Shown: positions 1 to 7,148 of the stretch, in pieces
Layout: each line of letters starts with the position of its first letter
Numbering within the stretch: position 1 is the stretch's first letter
NCBI GenBank assembly: GCA_023451265.1
Contig: JAEYAG010000191.1
Coordinates: forward strand, 1-13,670
From: Actinomycetes bacterium
GTDB taxonomy: Bacteria; Actinomycetota; Actinomycetes; Actinomycetales; Microbacteriaceae
Direction: 5' to 3'
DNA length: 13,670 nt
Made by a program: the position numbers and the translations under genes
The notes under the pieces: generated by a model
Database searches by the model: none
What the model was told of the DNA's origin: nothing
Seen by the model: the letters and a program-made list of their open reading frames with translations, nothing else

Positions 1-647
1 TCCCATGAGCGGTCGAGCACGGCCGCGGCATCCGCCCGCACGCGCTCGCCGAACGCCGCGAGGCGGTCGCGCAGCGGATCGACGGGCGGTACGCGCCACT
101 TCAGCACGCGCGCCGGGTTGCCGCCCACGACGGCGCCGGCGGGCACGTCCTTCGTCACGATCGCGCCGGCGGCGAGCACGGCCCGCGACCCGACGGTGAC
201 GCCGTCGAGCACGACGACGTGCGAGCCGATCCAGACGTCGTCGCCGATGCGGATGCCGCGTGAGGTGAGCGGCTGCAGCCGGATCTCCGTATCGGGGTCG
301 TCCATCGAATGGTTGAACCCCAGGATGGACGTGTGCGCGCCGATGCGGGTCGCGTCGCCGATGACGACGTCACCGCGGACCGTCGTCGACGGGTTGACGC
401 TGACGTCGCGGCCGAGCCGGACCGTCCCGGTCACGTAGGCGCCGGCGGCGAGGTACGTGCCGTCGCCGAGGATGAGCTCGTCCGCATCGACCGCGGCGAG
501 GTCCGACACGAAGCAGCACTGCCCGAAGCGCCACGTCGGGTGCGCGTCGAGGAGCTCCTGCTGCGCCGCGCGCTGGGCCGCGTGGGCCGCGGCATCGGCC
601 TCGTCCCAGAACGACCAGGGGGAGTGCTGGAACCGGTCGATCGTCAC
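1..647 (-). CDS. Hexapeptide-repeat acyltransferase (3' end cut by window edge)
   Basis: Reading leftward from a GTG at 647, an open frame of 215 codons runs off the left edge. It shows a left-handed parallel beta-helix of imperfect hexapeptide repeats (about residues 58-175), including IRIGDDVWIGSHVVVLDGVTV (131-151, here shortened: IGDDVWIGSHVVVL) and the family end signature GNPARVLKW (176-184). H113 in the GFNHSMDD stretch is the likely catalytic histidine, as in maltose/galactoside O-acetyltransferases. The family transfers acetyl or other acyl groups from CoA to sugar or antibiotic hydroxyls in the cytoplasm; the acceptor here is unknown. The GTG overlaps the TGA of the regulator gene by 4 bases (GTGA), which fixes the start and implies translational coupling. 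Given its operon it may acetylate an oligosaccharide or a non-metabolisable sugar for detoxification, which is inference. Family call is firm; role is not. Confidence 0.85.
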   Translation of the reverse strand, partial: MTIDRFQHSPWSFWDEADAAAHAAQRAAQQELLDAHPTWRFGQCCFVSDLAAVDADELILGDGTYLAAGAYVTGTVRLGRDVSVNPSTTVRGDVVIGDATRIGAHTSILGFNHSMDDPDTEIRLQPLTSRGIRIGDDVWIGSHVVVLDGVTVGSRAVLAAGAIVTKDVPAGAVVGGNPARVLKWRVPPVDPLRDRLAAFGERVRADAAAVLDRSW

Positions 648-1747
648 GCGGGGACCTGAGCGGTGGACTGGCGGACGTTGAGTGTCGGGTTGAGGGTGAC
701 GCGGTGCACGGGGCGGGAGGGATCCTCGATCCGTCGCGCCAGCAGGTCGACGGCGGCGGCGCCGACGGCGGCGCGCGGCGGGCTCACGGCGGTGAGCGCC
801 GGCGTGAACAGCTGCGCCACCTCGTCGTCGTAGGCGACGACCGACAGGTCGCGCGGCACCGACAGCCCACGGTTCAGCGCGATATCGATGAACGCCATCG
901 CCTCGGGGTCGGAGTGGATGAGCAGCCCCGTCACCCCGCTCGTGAGCGCCGTGTCGATCGCGGCGTCGACGGCGGCGGTGAAGTTCGGACCGGAGCGGTC
1001 GGGGAAGTACTCCTCGAAGTGGTCGGACGGGTCGAGCTCCAGCTCGGCGCACGCCGCCTCCCAGCCGCGGACGATCTTGCGGCCGGTGGGGGAGTCGCGG
1101 GAGAGGATGAGTCCCACCTTGCGGTGCCCGAGCGCCGCCAGGTGGCGGGCCGCGAGCACGGCGCCCAGGGCGTGGTCGGTCGTCACGCTCTCGACCGGCT
1201 CGCGTCCGGGCAGCACGACGGCGTCGCGCTCCACGAACACGCTCGGCAGCCCGCACTCCGCGAGCCACTGCACGACGTCCTGCGCGTGCGGGGTGTCGGT
1301 GTTGGGGGCGACGATGAAGCCGCGGACCGCGTGCTCGGCGATGAGCCGCTCCAGCACCGGACGCTCATCCTGCAGCTCGTAGGAGGCGCCCCGCAGCAGC
1401 AGGCTGAGCCCGCGGCGCTTCGCCTCGGCCTCCATGCCGCGCACGACACCGGGCCAGTAGTAGTTCAGCGACGGCACGAGCACGGCGAGCGACCCCGTCG
1501 GCGTCGCCGGTGCGGGGGCGGATGCCGCGGCCTTGACCCCGCCCGCCGGCGGAACGGCCCCGCCGTGCACGCGCACGAGCAGCCCCTCCTCCTCCATCTG
1601 CGCAAGGTCGCGCCGGAGGGTGACCGCGGCCACGCCGAGGTCGTCGGTCAGCTGCGAGATGCGCACCGCGCCGTCGCGGGCGAGCGCCGTCAGCACGTGG
1701 CTGCGTCGCTCAGCGGCGAGCAGCGCGTGGGCGTTCTGGTCGGTCAT
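644..1747 (-). CDS. DeoR-type HTH / LacI-type sensor chimeric transcriptional regulator
   Basis: A 367-residue protein with two recognisable parts. Residues about 13-65 are a DeoR-family winged helix-turn-helix, with the hallmark RISQLTDDLGVAAVTLRRDL and the wing ending VRVHGGAV. An Ala/Pro-rich linker (about 66-84) leads to a LacI/periplasmic-binding-protein-like sensor from about residue 85 to 355 (VLVPSLNYYWPGVVRGMEAE, then a GFIVAPN stretch, and a late VVAYDDE). DeoR regulators normally carry a sugar-phosphate sensor instead, so the effector here is expected to be a sugar or oligosaccharide. It is the second gene of the leftward operon: its ATG overlaps the heparinase TGA (ATGA) and its TGA overlaps the acyltransferase GTG. 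It probably represses both divergent operons through palindromes at 3750-3811, and hence itself. That targeting is inferred from position only. Confidence 0.9.
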   Translation of the reverse strand: MTDQNAHALLAAERRSHVLTALARDGAVRISQLTDDLGVAAVTLRRDLAQMEEEGLLVRVHGGAVPPAGGVKAAASAPAPATPTGSLAVLVPSLNYYWPGVVRGMEAEAKRRGLSLLLRGASYELQDERPVLERLIAEHAVRGFIVAPNTDTPHAQDVVQWLAECGLPSVFVERDAVVLPGREPVESVTTDHALGAVLAARHLAALGHRKVGLILSRDSPTGRKIVRGWEAACAELELDPSDHFEEYFPDRSGPNFTAAVDAAIDTALTSGVTGLLIHSDPEAMAFIDIALNRGLSVPRDLSVVAYDDEVAQLFTPALTAVSPPRAAVGAAAVDLLARRIEDPSRPVHRVTLNPTLNVRQSTAQVPA

Positions 1748-3714
1748 GCGTGATCCTCACCGATCATCTCGTCTCTTTCTACCGTGACCGTCACCTCGCG
1801 TCGCGCAGCGACGTCGAGTCGGATGCGGGTGAGTGTCGCGCCCCACACCGCCGTCAGCATCGGGTCATCGAGCACCCGCACCTCTGCGGTCGCCGCCACG
1901 TCGGCCGGCCAGCGCAGCCGCACCGCGGCAGCGCCCGCCAGCGGCTGCACACGTGCACCGCCGTCCTCGAGCGCGACCTCGCCCGCCACGAGCAGGTGCA
2001 GCGCCGTCCCGGCGTCATCGCCGGTCAGCTCCCACGCGTCGCGGATCTCGACCCGCGCGCCGGCACCCCGGCGTCGGTCCAGACGCGCCGACCGGCGCCA
2101 CGACGCGAGACCGGTCACGTCGTACGCGCCGGCGAGGTCCAGCGACAGCGCGCCGGCGGCATCCGTCATCTCGACCGCGACATCGCGCGCGGCGAACGTG
2201 GCGCCGGGGGACTGGTCGTGCCCGGCGATCTGCGGCACGTTGTGCCAGGCGCTCTGCATCGTCCAGATGTCGTAGCGGCGGGGGCCGAAGGTCTGCTTGG
2301 TGTAGGTCGGGCGCCCGGCGTCGACGACGACGGGCACCCCGTCGCTCGCGACGAGGAACCCGCCGACGTCGTTGTGGTTGTGGTGCTCGCCGTTGTGACC
2401 GCCCTTGACCGCGAGCGTCAGCCCCGCGGCGGTGCCGGCGCGCTCGCGCGCGATGAGCACCTCCGTCGAGGCGAACCACACCTCGCGCGGCAGGGGCGAG
2501 CGGGGGTCTCCGGCGGATGCCGCGGCCCAGTCGGCGTCGGTGAGCGCGCGCAGCACCCGGCCGAGGCCCTCGCTCTCGTGCGTGAGCGGCAGCCCCGGGT
2601 GGCGATGGGTCGCGGCGTGCGCGGCGGCATCCGCGTCGCCGATGCGCCGCGCGGCGCGGTGCAGGGCGTGCCACGGCTTGTGCTCCACGGGCCGCGCCTG
2701 TCCGTCGGCGAGGTTGAGATACCAGTCGCCGCCGAGGTGAACGCGATGCGGGAAGGCGACGGTCTCGCGCAGCGCCGGCACGGCGGGCGCGAGGTCGACC
2801 CGCCCCGCGGTGGCGTGCGCGAGCACGTCGAGGGCCTCCAGCGCCCGGCAGGCTCCGTTCCACCAGTACTCGTAGCCCTCGTCGATGGCGCCGTCGGCGG
2901 GGAGGACTGCGACATACCGGTCCAGGCCCTCGATCGCGAGCGCGATGACGGCGGTGCGCGTCGCGGCATCGTCCTCGCCGTCGAGCAGCCGCAGGGCGGC
3001 GACCAGCACGTTGCCGTGGATCCACGGGTTCCAGTTGTGGACGTCGCCGTCCAGGCCCAGCCAATGCCAGTCCCGGCGCCGGAGGAACGGCTCGAACACG
3101 CGGAGGCGCGCCTCACGCCGGATGCGCTCGCGCAGCCCGGGGTAGCGCACGTCGAGCGCCGCGCCCAGCAGGTGGTCGAGCCAGGCGAGCTGACCGACGG
3201 CTTCGCCGGCGCCGAGGTCGAGGTACGGATCGTCGACGGTGGCGAGCACGGCGCCGTGCTGCTCGAAGGTGTCGTCGTGCGCGGGCCAGCACCACGAGCT
3301 CTGCTCGCACAGCAGCACGACGCCGTCGGCGACCTCGTCGATCCAGGCGTCGTCGGCGGTGAGCGCCGCGGCGACGGCGGCCCGGGTGAGTCGCTGCTGG
3401 CGCGCGAACGCGGGGATCTGCCACTGCTCCCGGTCGCCGTCACGGTGCACGCGGGCCGCGGCGCTCGCGAGCGGCTGCGGCCACGGGTCGCCGCGATCGG
3501 CCTCTGCCGCGATGAGGAACGCGTTGCGGGTGGCGGGATCGATGCGGCCCCAGACGGCGCGGTCGCGCGCGTCGGCAACGGGCAGGGCCGTCTCCGGCGA
3601 GATGAGCGCCGCGCCGACGACGTCGGTCCACGCGGTCGCCGATCGGTCCCCGGCGCCGTCGCCGGGGGTGTCGAGGCCCTGGGCGGCAGCCAGTGGACCA
3701 CGGAAGGAGATCAT
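1744..3714 (-). CDS. Heparinase II/III family polysaccharide lyase, cytoplasmic
   Basis: From the ATG at 3714 this encodes 656 residues. The N-terminal half (to about 400) looks like an alpha/alpha toroid, with DVHNWNPWIHGN (224-235) and EGYEYWWNG (279-287). The C-terminal half is the beta-sheet heparinase II/III domain, marked by the His/Asn-rich HNGEHHNHNDVGGF (440-453) followed by VVVDAGRPTYTKQTFGPRRY. This family cleaves uronic-acid glycosidic bonds by beta-elimination, leaving an unsaturated uronate at the new non-reducing end. There is no signal peptide, so it should act on imported oligosaccharides. An in-frame ATG lies 12 bases upstream at 3726, but it falls inside the predicted -10 box, so 3714 is preferred; neither start has a Shine-Dalgarno sequence. 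Its TGA overlaps the regulator ATG. Exact substrate (heparosan, hyaluronan, alginate, other glucuronan) cannot be read from the sequence. Confidence 0.88.
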   Translation of the reverse strand: MISFRGPLAAAQGLDTPGDGAGDRSATAWTDVVGAALISPETALPVADARDRAVWGRIDPATRNAFLIAAEADRGDPWPQPLASAAARVHRDGDREQWQIPAFARQQRLTRAAVAAALTADDAWIDEVADGVVLLCEQSSWCWPAHDDTFEQHGAVLATVDDPYLDLGAGEAVGQLAWLDHLLGAALDVRYPGLRERIRREARLRVFEPFLRRRDWHWLGLDGDVHNWNPWIHGNVLVAALRLLDGEDDAATRTAVIALAIEGLDRYVAVLPADGAIDEGYEYWWNGACRALEALDVLAHATAGRVDLAPAVPALRETVAFPHRVHLGGDWYLNLADGQARPVEHKPWHALHRAARRIGDADAAAHAATHRHPGLPLTHESEGLGRVLRALTDADWAAASAGDPRSPLPREVWFASTEVLIARERAGTAAGLTLAVKGGHNGEHHNHNDVGGFLVASDGVPVVVDAGRPTYTKQTFGPRRYDIWTMQSAWHNVPQIAGHDQSPGATFAARDVAVEMTDAAGALSLDLAGAYDVTGLASWRRSARLDRRRGAGARVEIRDAWELTGDDAGTALHLLVAGEVALEDGGARVQPLAGAAAVRLRWPADVAATAEVRVLDDPMLTAVWGATLTRIRLDVAARREVTVTVERDEMIGEDHA

Positions 3715-3719
3715 GAAAC

Positions 3720-3738
3720 CGATCATAAACGATCATAA
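3720..3738. repeat. Tandem 9-bp direct repeat CGATCATAA
   Basis: CGATCATAA occurs at 3720-3728 and again at 3730-3738, a 10-bp period that places both copies on the same face of the helix. The repeats overlap the leftward -10 region. They may be a binding site for a regulator or simply duplicated -10 elements. Confidence 0.5.
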
Positions 3739-3750
3739 CGAAACGAACAA
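3722..3750 (-). promoter_or_regulatory. Leftward promoter of the heparinase-regulator operon
   Basis: On the minus strand a -35 box TTGTTC (plus coordinates 3745-3750) and a -10 box TATGAT (3722-3727) are separated by exactly 17 bases. The -10 matches the sigma-70 consensus at 5 of 6 positions. Expected transcription start is about 3715, one base before the ATG at 3714, so the mRNA would be essentially leaderless. A second TATGAT copy 10 bp further upstream (3732-3737) gives an alternative, less well-spaced -10. Predicted only. Confidence 0.6.
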
Positions 3751-3761
3751 GCACTTGTGCT
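3750..3761. promoter_or_regulatory. 12-bp palindrome between the divergent -35 boxes
   Basis: AGCAC and GTGCT form perfect 5-base arms around a TT centre (3750-3761). The element covers the end of the leftward -35 box (3745-3750) and all of the rightward -35 box (3755-3760), so a protein bound here could affect both promoters. It is short and AT-containing in GC-rich DNA. The function is inferred. Confidence 0.4.
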
Positions 3762-3783
3762 GAACGAAATGGATTGGTAATCT
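3755..3783 (+). promoter_or_regulatory. Rightward promoter of the DUF2264-transport-catabolic operon
   Basis: TTGTGC (3755-3760) and TAATCT (3778-3783) are separated by exactly 17 bases and lie in the only AT-rich patch upstream of the rightward genes. The -10 fits the TANNNT pattern common in actinobacteria but matches the full consensus weakly. The expected transcription start is about 3790, giving a leader of about 68 nt before the GTG at 3858. It lies back to back with the leftward promoter. Confidence 0.55.
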
Positions 3784-3789
3784 CCCAAA

Positions 3790-3811
3790 GCGTTCGAACT
3801 ATTTCGAACGC
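3790..3811. promoter_or_regulatory. Perfect 22-bp palindromic operator candidate
   Basis: Arms GCGTTCGAA (3790-3798) and TTCGAACGC (3803-3811) are exact inverted repeats around CTAT. The element begins at the predicted transcription start of the rightward promoter, the usual place for a repressor that blocks initiation or clearance. No second copy was seen in the window. The adjacent DeoR/LacI-type regulator is the natural candidate to bind it, though a global regulator is possible. Confidence 0.65.
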
Positions 3812-3845
3812 CGCCGCCCGCACCGCAGCAGCAGCACCACTCTTC

Positions 3846-3852
3846 GAGGGAG
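3846..3852 (+). promoter_or_regulatory. Ribosome binding site setting the DUF2264 start
   Basis: GAGGGAG lies 5 bases before the GTG at 3858. The frame is open upstream to a TTG at 3774, but that codon lies within the promoter region (just before the -10 box), upstream of the predicted transcription start and with no Shine-Dalgarno sequence, so the GTG is chosen. Confidence 0.7.
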
Positions 3853-3857
3853 AACCC

Positions 3858-5828
3858 GTGGCACAGGCACCGCTCCGTGACACCGCCAGCGCGACACTCG
3901 CGCGGGACTGGTCGCGCGACGAGCTGCTCGCCCACGCCGACCGGATGCTGGCCGGCGCCCGTCGCTGGGCCTCGCCGAACTTCGCCCGCATCACCCCTCC
4001 CGGTGCCGAGGGCGGCTACGGCACCGCGGTCGACGGGCTCGAGGGCTTCGCCCGCACCTTCCTCCTCGCCGGCTTCCGCATCGCGGGCGCCCGCGGCGAG
4101 GGCGTCGACGAGCTCATCGCCGACTACTCCCGCGGCATCGTCGCGGGTGTGGACCCGGACGCCGCGGACCGCTGGGTGCGCCTGGACGAGCACCCGCAGG
4201 CCAAGGTGGAGGCGGCATCCATCGCCCTCATCCTCGACATGACGCGCCCGTGGATCTGGGACCGCCTCGACGCGGTCACGCAGCAGCGCGTCATCGACTA
4301 CTTCTCGCCCGTCGTCGGCGACGACACCTACCCGCAGACCAACTGGGTGTGGTTCCGCATCGTCGTGCAGACCTTCCTGCGTTCGGTCGGCGGCCCGTGG
4401 TCGGCGGAGGACATCGCCGCCGACCTCGCCCGGCACGACTCGTTCGTCCGCGAGGACGGCTGGCTCTCCGACGGCGACGAGCGCTCCTACGACCACTACG
4501 TCGGCTGGGCGCTGCACCTGTACCCCGTGCTGTGGTCGCGGATGCAAGGCGCCGCCGACCTCGCCGCCGGCCGGACCGACCGCGACATCGCGCTGCTCGA
4601 TCGCTACCTGCAGGATGCGGTCCACCTCGTCGGGGGCGACGGATCGCCCCTCATCCAGGGCCGCAGCCTCATCTACCGCTTCGCCGCCGCCGCCCCCTTC
4701 TGGGTCGGCGCGCTCGCGCAGGTCCCGTCGGTATCGCTCGGACGGCTGCGCGTGACCGCGTCGTCGATCGTCGGCCACTTCGCCGAGCACGGCGCGCCGG
4801 ACGCCGACGATCTGCTCACGATGGGCTGGCACGGCCCGTGGCGTCGCCTCGCGCAGAACTACTCCGGCCCTTCGTCGCCGTACTGGGCGACCAAGGGCAT
4901 GCTCGGCATCGCGCTGCCCGCCGACCACCCGGTGTGGACCGCGTCCGCCGAGCCGCTCGCCGTGGCGCAGGCCGATGAGGTGCGCACCGTCGCGCCCGCG
5001 GGCTGGATCGTCTCGGGGACGGCGGCGGACGGCATCGTGCGCGTGATCAACCACGGCACCGACCACGCCGTCCCGGCATCCCTCGTCGGCGATTCGCCCA
5101 TCTACGCCCGCCTCGGCTACTCCACCGCGACGGCGCCCCTTCACAACGGCGACGCGTGGGCCGAGCCGCTCGAGCAGTCCGTCGCGCTCGTCGACGCCGC
5201 CGGCCGCGCGACGCACCGCGCCGCGATGGAGCTGCTCCGCGTCCGCGTCGAGGACGGCGTGGGCGTTGCCGCCTCCACGACCCGCGCGCACTGGATCACC
5301 CCCGCCGCCACCCAGATCCGCCACGGCTCCGGCATCACCGGCGACGTCGAGATCGCCGGCCGCGTCACCACGGTCTCGCTCGTCCGCGGGGCGTGGGAGG
5401 TGCGCATCGTCACCGTCGAGTCGCTCGCCTCGGACGCCGCCGTGGCCCTCCGCATCGGCGGCTGGGCGCTGAGCGGATCGGACGGCTCGGTGACCGGACA
5501 GGCGGGTCAGGATGCCGCGGCCGCGCGCCTCGACGGAGCGGAGAGCCTGGCGGCATCCGTCCACGCCATCACCCCCGGCGGACGCCCCGCCCTCGCCCGC
5601 CGCGATGCGGCGAGCCCGCTGGGCGATGTCTCGCTCGTCCCGACGGTCGCTTACGACGTCACCGTCGGCGTCTCGATCGTCACCGCGATCGAGCTCACCG
5701 GCGCAGCGCCGACCGCAGCGCCCGCCGTCACCCTCGACGACGATGTCGCCGTCGTCGTCTGGCCGGACGGTGCGCGCACCGTCACCGGCATCGCAGACCT
5801 CCGGACCGTTACAGCGACGGACCGGTAA
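3858..5828 (+). CDS. DUF2264 domain-containing protein, probable glycoside-active enzyme
   Basis: A 656-residue protein of the DUF2264 family. Family hallmarks visible are DGWLSDGDERSYDHYVGWALH (about 200-220; core DGWLSDG and YVGWALH) and YSGPSSPYWATKGMLG (about 335-350). The N-terminal ~400 residues look all-helical, consistent with an (alpha/alpha)6 barrel, followed by a beta-rich C-terminal half. There is no signal peptide, so it should be cytoplasmic. DUF2264 proteins recur in polysaccharide-utilisation loci; from memory, relatives have been placed among glucuronic-acid-active glycoside hydrolases (a CAZy family near GH154), which I cannot verify here. As first gene of the operon, directly behind the regulated promoter, it probably acts on the imported oligosaccharide together with the lyase and GH88 enzyme. 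Family call is firm; reaction is unproven. Confidence 0.85.
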   Translation: MAQAPLRDTASATLARDWSRDELLAHADRMLAGARRWASPNFARITPPGAEGGYGTAVDGLEGFARTFLLAGFRIAGARGEGVDELIADYSRGIVAGVDPDAADRWVRLDEHPQAKVEAASIALILDMTRPWIWDRLDAVTQQRVIDYFSPVVGDDTYPQTNWVWFRIVVQTFLRSVGGPWSAEDIAADLARHDSFVREDGWLSDGDERSYDHYVGWALHLYPVLWSRMQGAADLAAGRTDRDIALLDRYLQDAVHLVGGDGSPLIQGRSLIYRFAAAAPFWVGALAQVPSVSLGRLRVTASSIVGHFAEHGAPDADDLLTMGWHGPWRRLAQNYSGPSSPYWATKGMLGIALPADHPVWTASAEPLAVAQADEVRTVAPAGWIVSGTAADGIVRVINHGTDHAVPASLVGDSPIYARLGYSTATAPLHNGDAWAEPLEQSVALVDAAGRATHRAAMELLRVRVEDGVGVAASTTRAHWITPAATQIRHGSGITGDVEIAGRVTTVSLVRGAWEVRIVTVESLASDAAVALRIGGWALSGSDGSVTGQAGQDAAAARLDGAESLAASVHAITPGGRPALARRDAASPLGDVSLVPTVAYDVTVGVSIVTAIELTGAAPTAAPAVTLDDDVAVVVWPDGARTVTGIADLRTVTATDR

Positions 5829-5853
5829 CCCGCCCACTGTTGGGGCACTCGCA

Positions 5854-5859
5854 AAGGAG
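5854..5859 (+). promoter_or_regulatory. Ribosome binding site of the sugar-binding lipoprotein gene
   Basis: AAGGAG lies 11 bases upstream of the ATG at 5871, a complete match to the anti-Shine-Dalgarno core with slightly long spacing. It sits in a 42-base gap after the DUF2264 stop in which no independent promoter is evident. Confidence 0.6.
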
Positions 5860-5870
5860 CAGCAAGACAC

Positions 5871-7136
5871 ATGAACCGCAAGATCGCAGCAGCCGGTGGC
5901 CTGGCCATCGTCGCGGCCCTCGCCCTCACCGCGTGCAGCGGTGGCAGCGCCGAGCCCGCCGAGTCGGACGCATCCGCCGCACCCGTCACCCTCACCCTCT
6001 CGGGCTGGAGCCTGGAGACCACTCCCGAGTTCCAGGCTCTCGCCGACGGGTTCGAGAAGGCCACCGGCAACAAGGTCGAGCTCGTCGAGTACGACCCCGC
6101 CGAGTACAACACCCTGCTCACCGCCGACCTCGGCGCGGGCTCGGCCCCGGACATCCTCACCCAGAAGGAGGTCAAGTACGTCTCGACCCTCGTCGACGGC
6201 GGCCAGCTGCTCGACGTGTCGGACATCACGATCCCCGACGACGTCAGCGGTGCCTCCTCGTACGAGGTCGACGGCACGCAGTACGGCACGCCGTACCGCC
6301 AGGACTCCTGGGTCCTCTTCTACAACAAGGACCTGTTCGACGCGGCCGGCGTCGACTACCCGGACGGCTCGTGGACGTGGGACGACTACGACGCGGCCGC
6401 GAAGGCGCTGACCACGGCCGACCACAAGGGCACGTACGAGCACCGCTGGCAGTCGACCACACAGGGCTTCGCGAACGCGCAGTTCGACGGCGACATCTTC
6501 TCGGGCGACTACGAGTCCATGACCGACCTGTACGACCGTCGCCTGGCCCGCGAGGCCGCCGGCTACCAGATCGACTTCGCGACCTCGAGCGCCAACAGCC
6601 CCACCTACCAGGGCGAGTTCGGCAAGCAGCACGCCGCCATGCTTCCCATGGGCACGTGGTACGTCGCGACGCTCATCGCGCAGCAGGCCTCCGGTGAGGC
6701 CGACTCGTTCAACTGGGGCTTCGCGCCGATCCCGCAGAAGGACTCCTCGACGGTCGACAACCCCGTCACCTTCGGCGACCCGACCGGCTTCGGCATCAAC
6801 GCGGCCATCGACGGCAGCAAGACCGCCGCGGCCAAGGCGTTCCTCGAGTACGCGATGAGCGATGAGGCCGCCTCGATTCTGGCGGGCATCGGCATCACGC
6901 CGGCCAACACGTCCGACACCGTCGCCGACGCCTTCTTCGCCGTGGACGGCGCCCCGACGGACGACCTGTCGAAGTTCGCGTGGTCGACGCACGACACCAA
7001 GCCCGAGAACCCCACCTCGGACCAGACCGCCGCGGTTCAGACCATCCTCGGCACGATGCACACCGAGATCCTGATGAAGACCAAGTCGGTCCAGCAGGCG
7101 ATCTCCGACGCGGAAGCCGCGTTCAAGGCTCTCTGA
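5871..7136 (+). CDS. ABC transporter sugar-binding lipoprotein (CUT1-type, family 1)
   Basis: A 421-residue extracellular solute-binding protein. It begins with a lipoprotein signal peptide: MNRK, a hydrophobic stretch, then the lipobox LTAC with the lipidated Cys at 22, followed by a Gly/Ser/Ala/Glu-rich tether. The mature part has the usual family-1 features, including SGWSLETTPEFQALADGFEK (about 44-63), the LLTADLGAGSAPDIL region and PYRQDSWVLFYNKDLFDAAG (about 140-160). It should be anchored outside the membrane and deliver oligosaccharide to the two permeases encoded next. Neighbouring lyase, GH88 and Kdu genes point to a uronate-containing oligosaccharide as ligand. A strong hairpin follows the stop codon and may raise its level above the permeases. 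Confidence 0.93.
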   Translation: MNRKIAAAGGLAIVAALALTACSGGSAEPAESDASAAPVTLTLSGWSLETTPEFQALADGFEKATGNKVELVEYDPAEYNTLLTADLGAGSAPDILTQKEVKYVSTLVDGGQLLDVSDITIPDDVSGASSYEVDGTQYGTPYRQDSWVLFYNKDLFDAAGVDYPDGSWTWDDYDAAAKALTTADHKGTYEHRWQSTTQGFANAQFDGDIFSGDYESMTDLYDRRLAREAAGYQIDFATSSANSPTYQGEFGKQHAAMLPMGTWYVATLIAQQASGEADSFNWGFAPIPQKDSSTVDNPVTFGDPTGFGINAAIDGSKTAAAKAFLEYAMSDEAASILAGIGITPANTSDTVADAFFAVDGAPTDDLSKFAWSTHDTKPENPTSDQTAAVQTILGTMHTEILMKTKSVQQAISDAEAAFKAL

Positions 7137-7148
7137 GCCGAACCCTCC

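Noticed and set aside
1750..3738. Open frame of about 660 codons on the plus strand opposite the heparinase gene
   Set aside because: Low-complexity Arg/Val/His-rich product. The minus-strand reading carries the heparinase II/III signature and couples to the regulator.
3774..3857. TTG at 3774 as the start of the DUF2264 gene
   Set aside because: It lies just before the predicted -10 box, upstream of the predicted transcription start, has no Shine-Dalgarno sequence, and would put the 22-bp palindrome inside coding sequence. The GTG at 3858 has GAGGGAG 5 bases away.
5805..5828. GTTAC...GTAAC inverted repeat and repeated GGACCG at the end of the DUF2264 gene
   Set aside because: The arms are only 5 bases with a 13-base spacer inside coding sequence; this is within chance expectation and not followed by a T-run.
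5829..5870. Possible separate promoter for the binding-protein gene
   Set aside because: The 42-base gap has no credible -35/-10 pair, only a ribosome binding site, so read-through from the upstream promoter is the simpler explanation.
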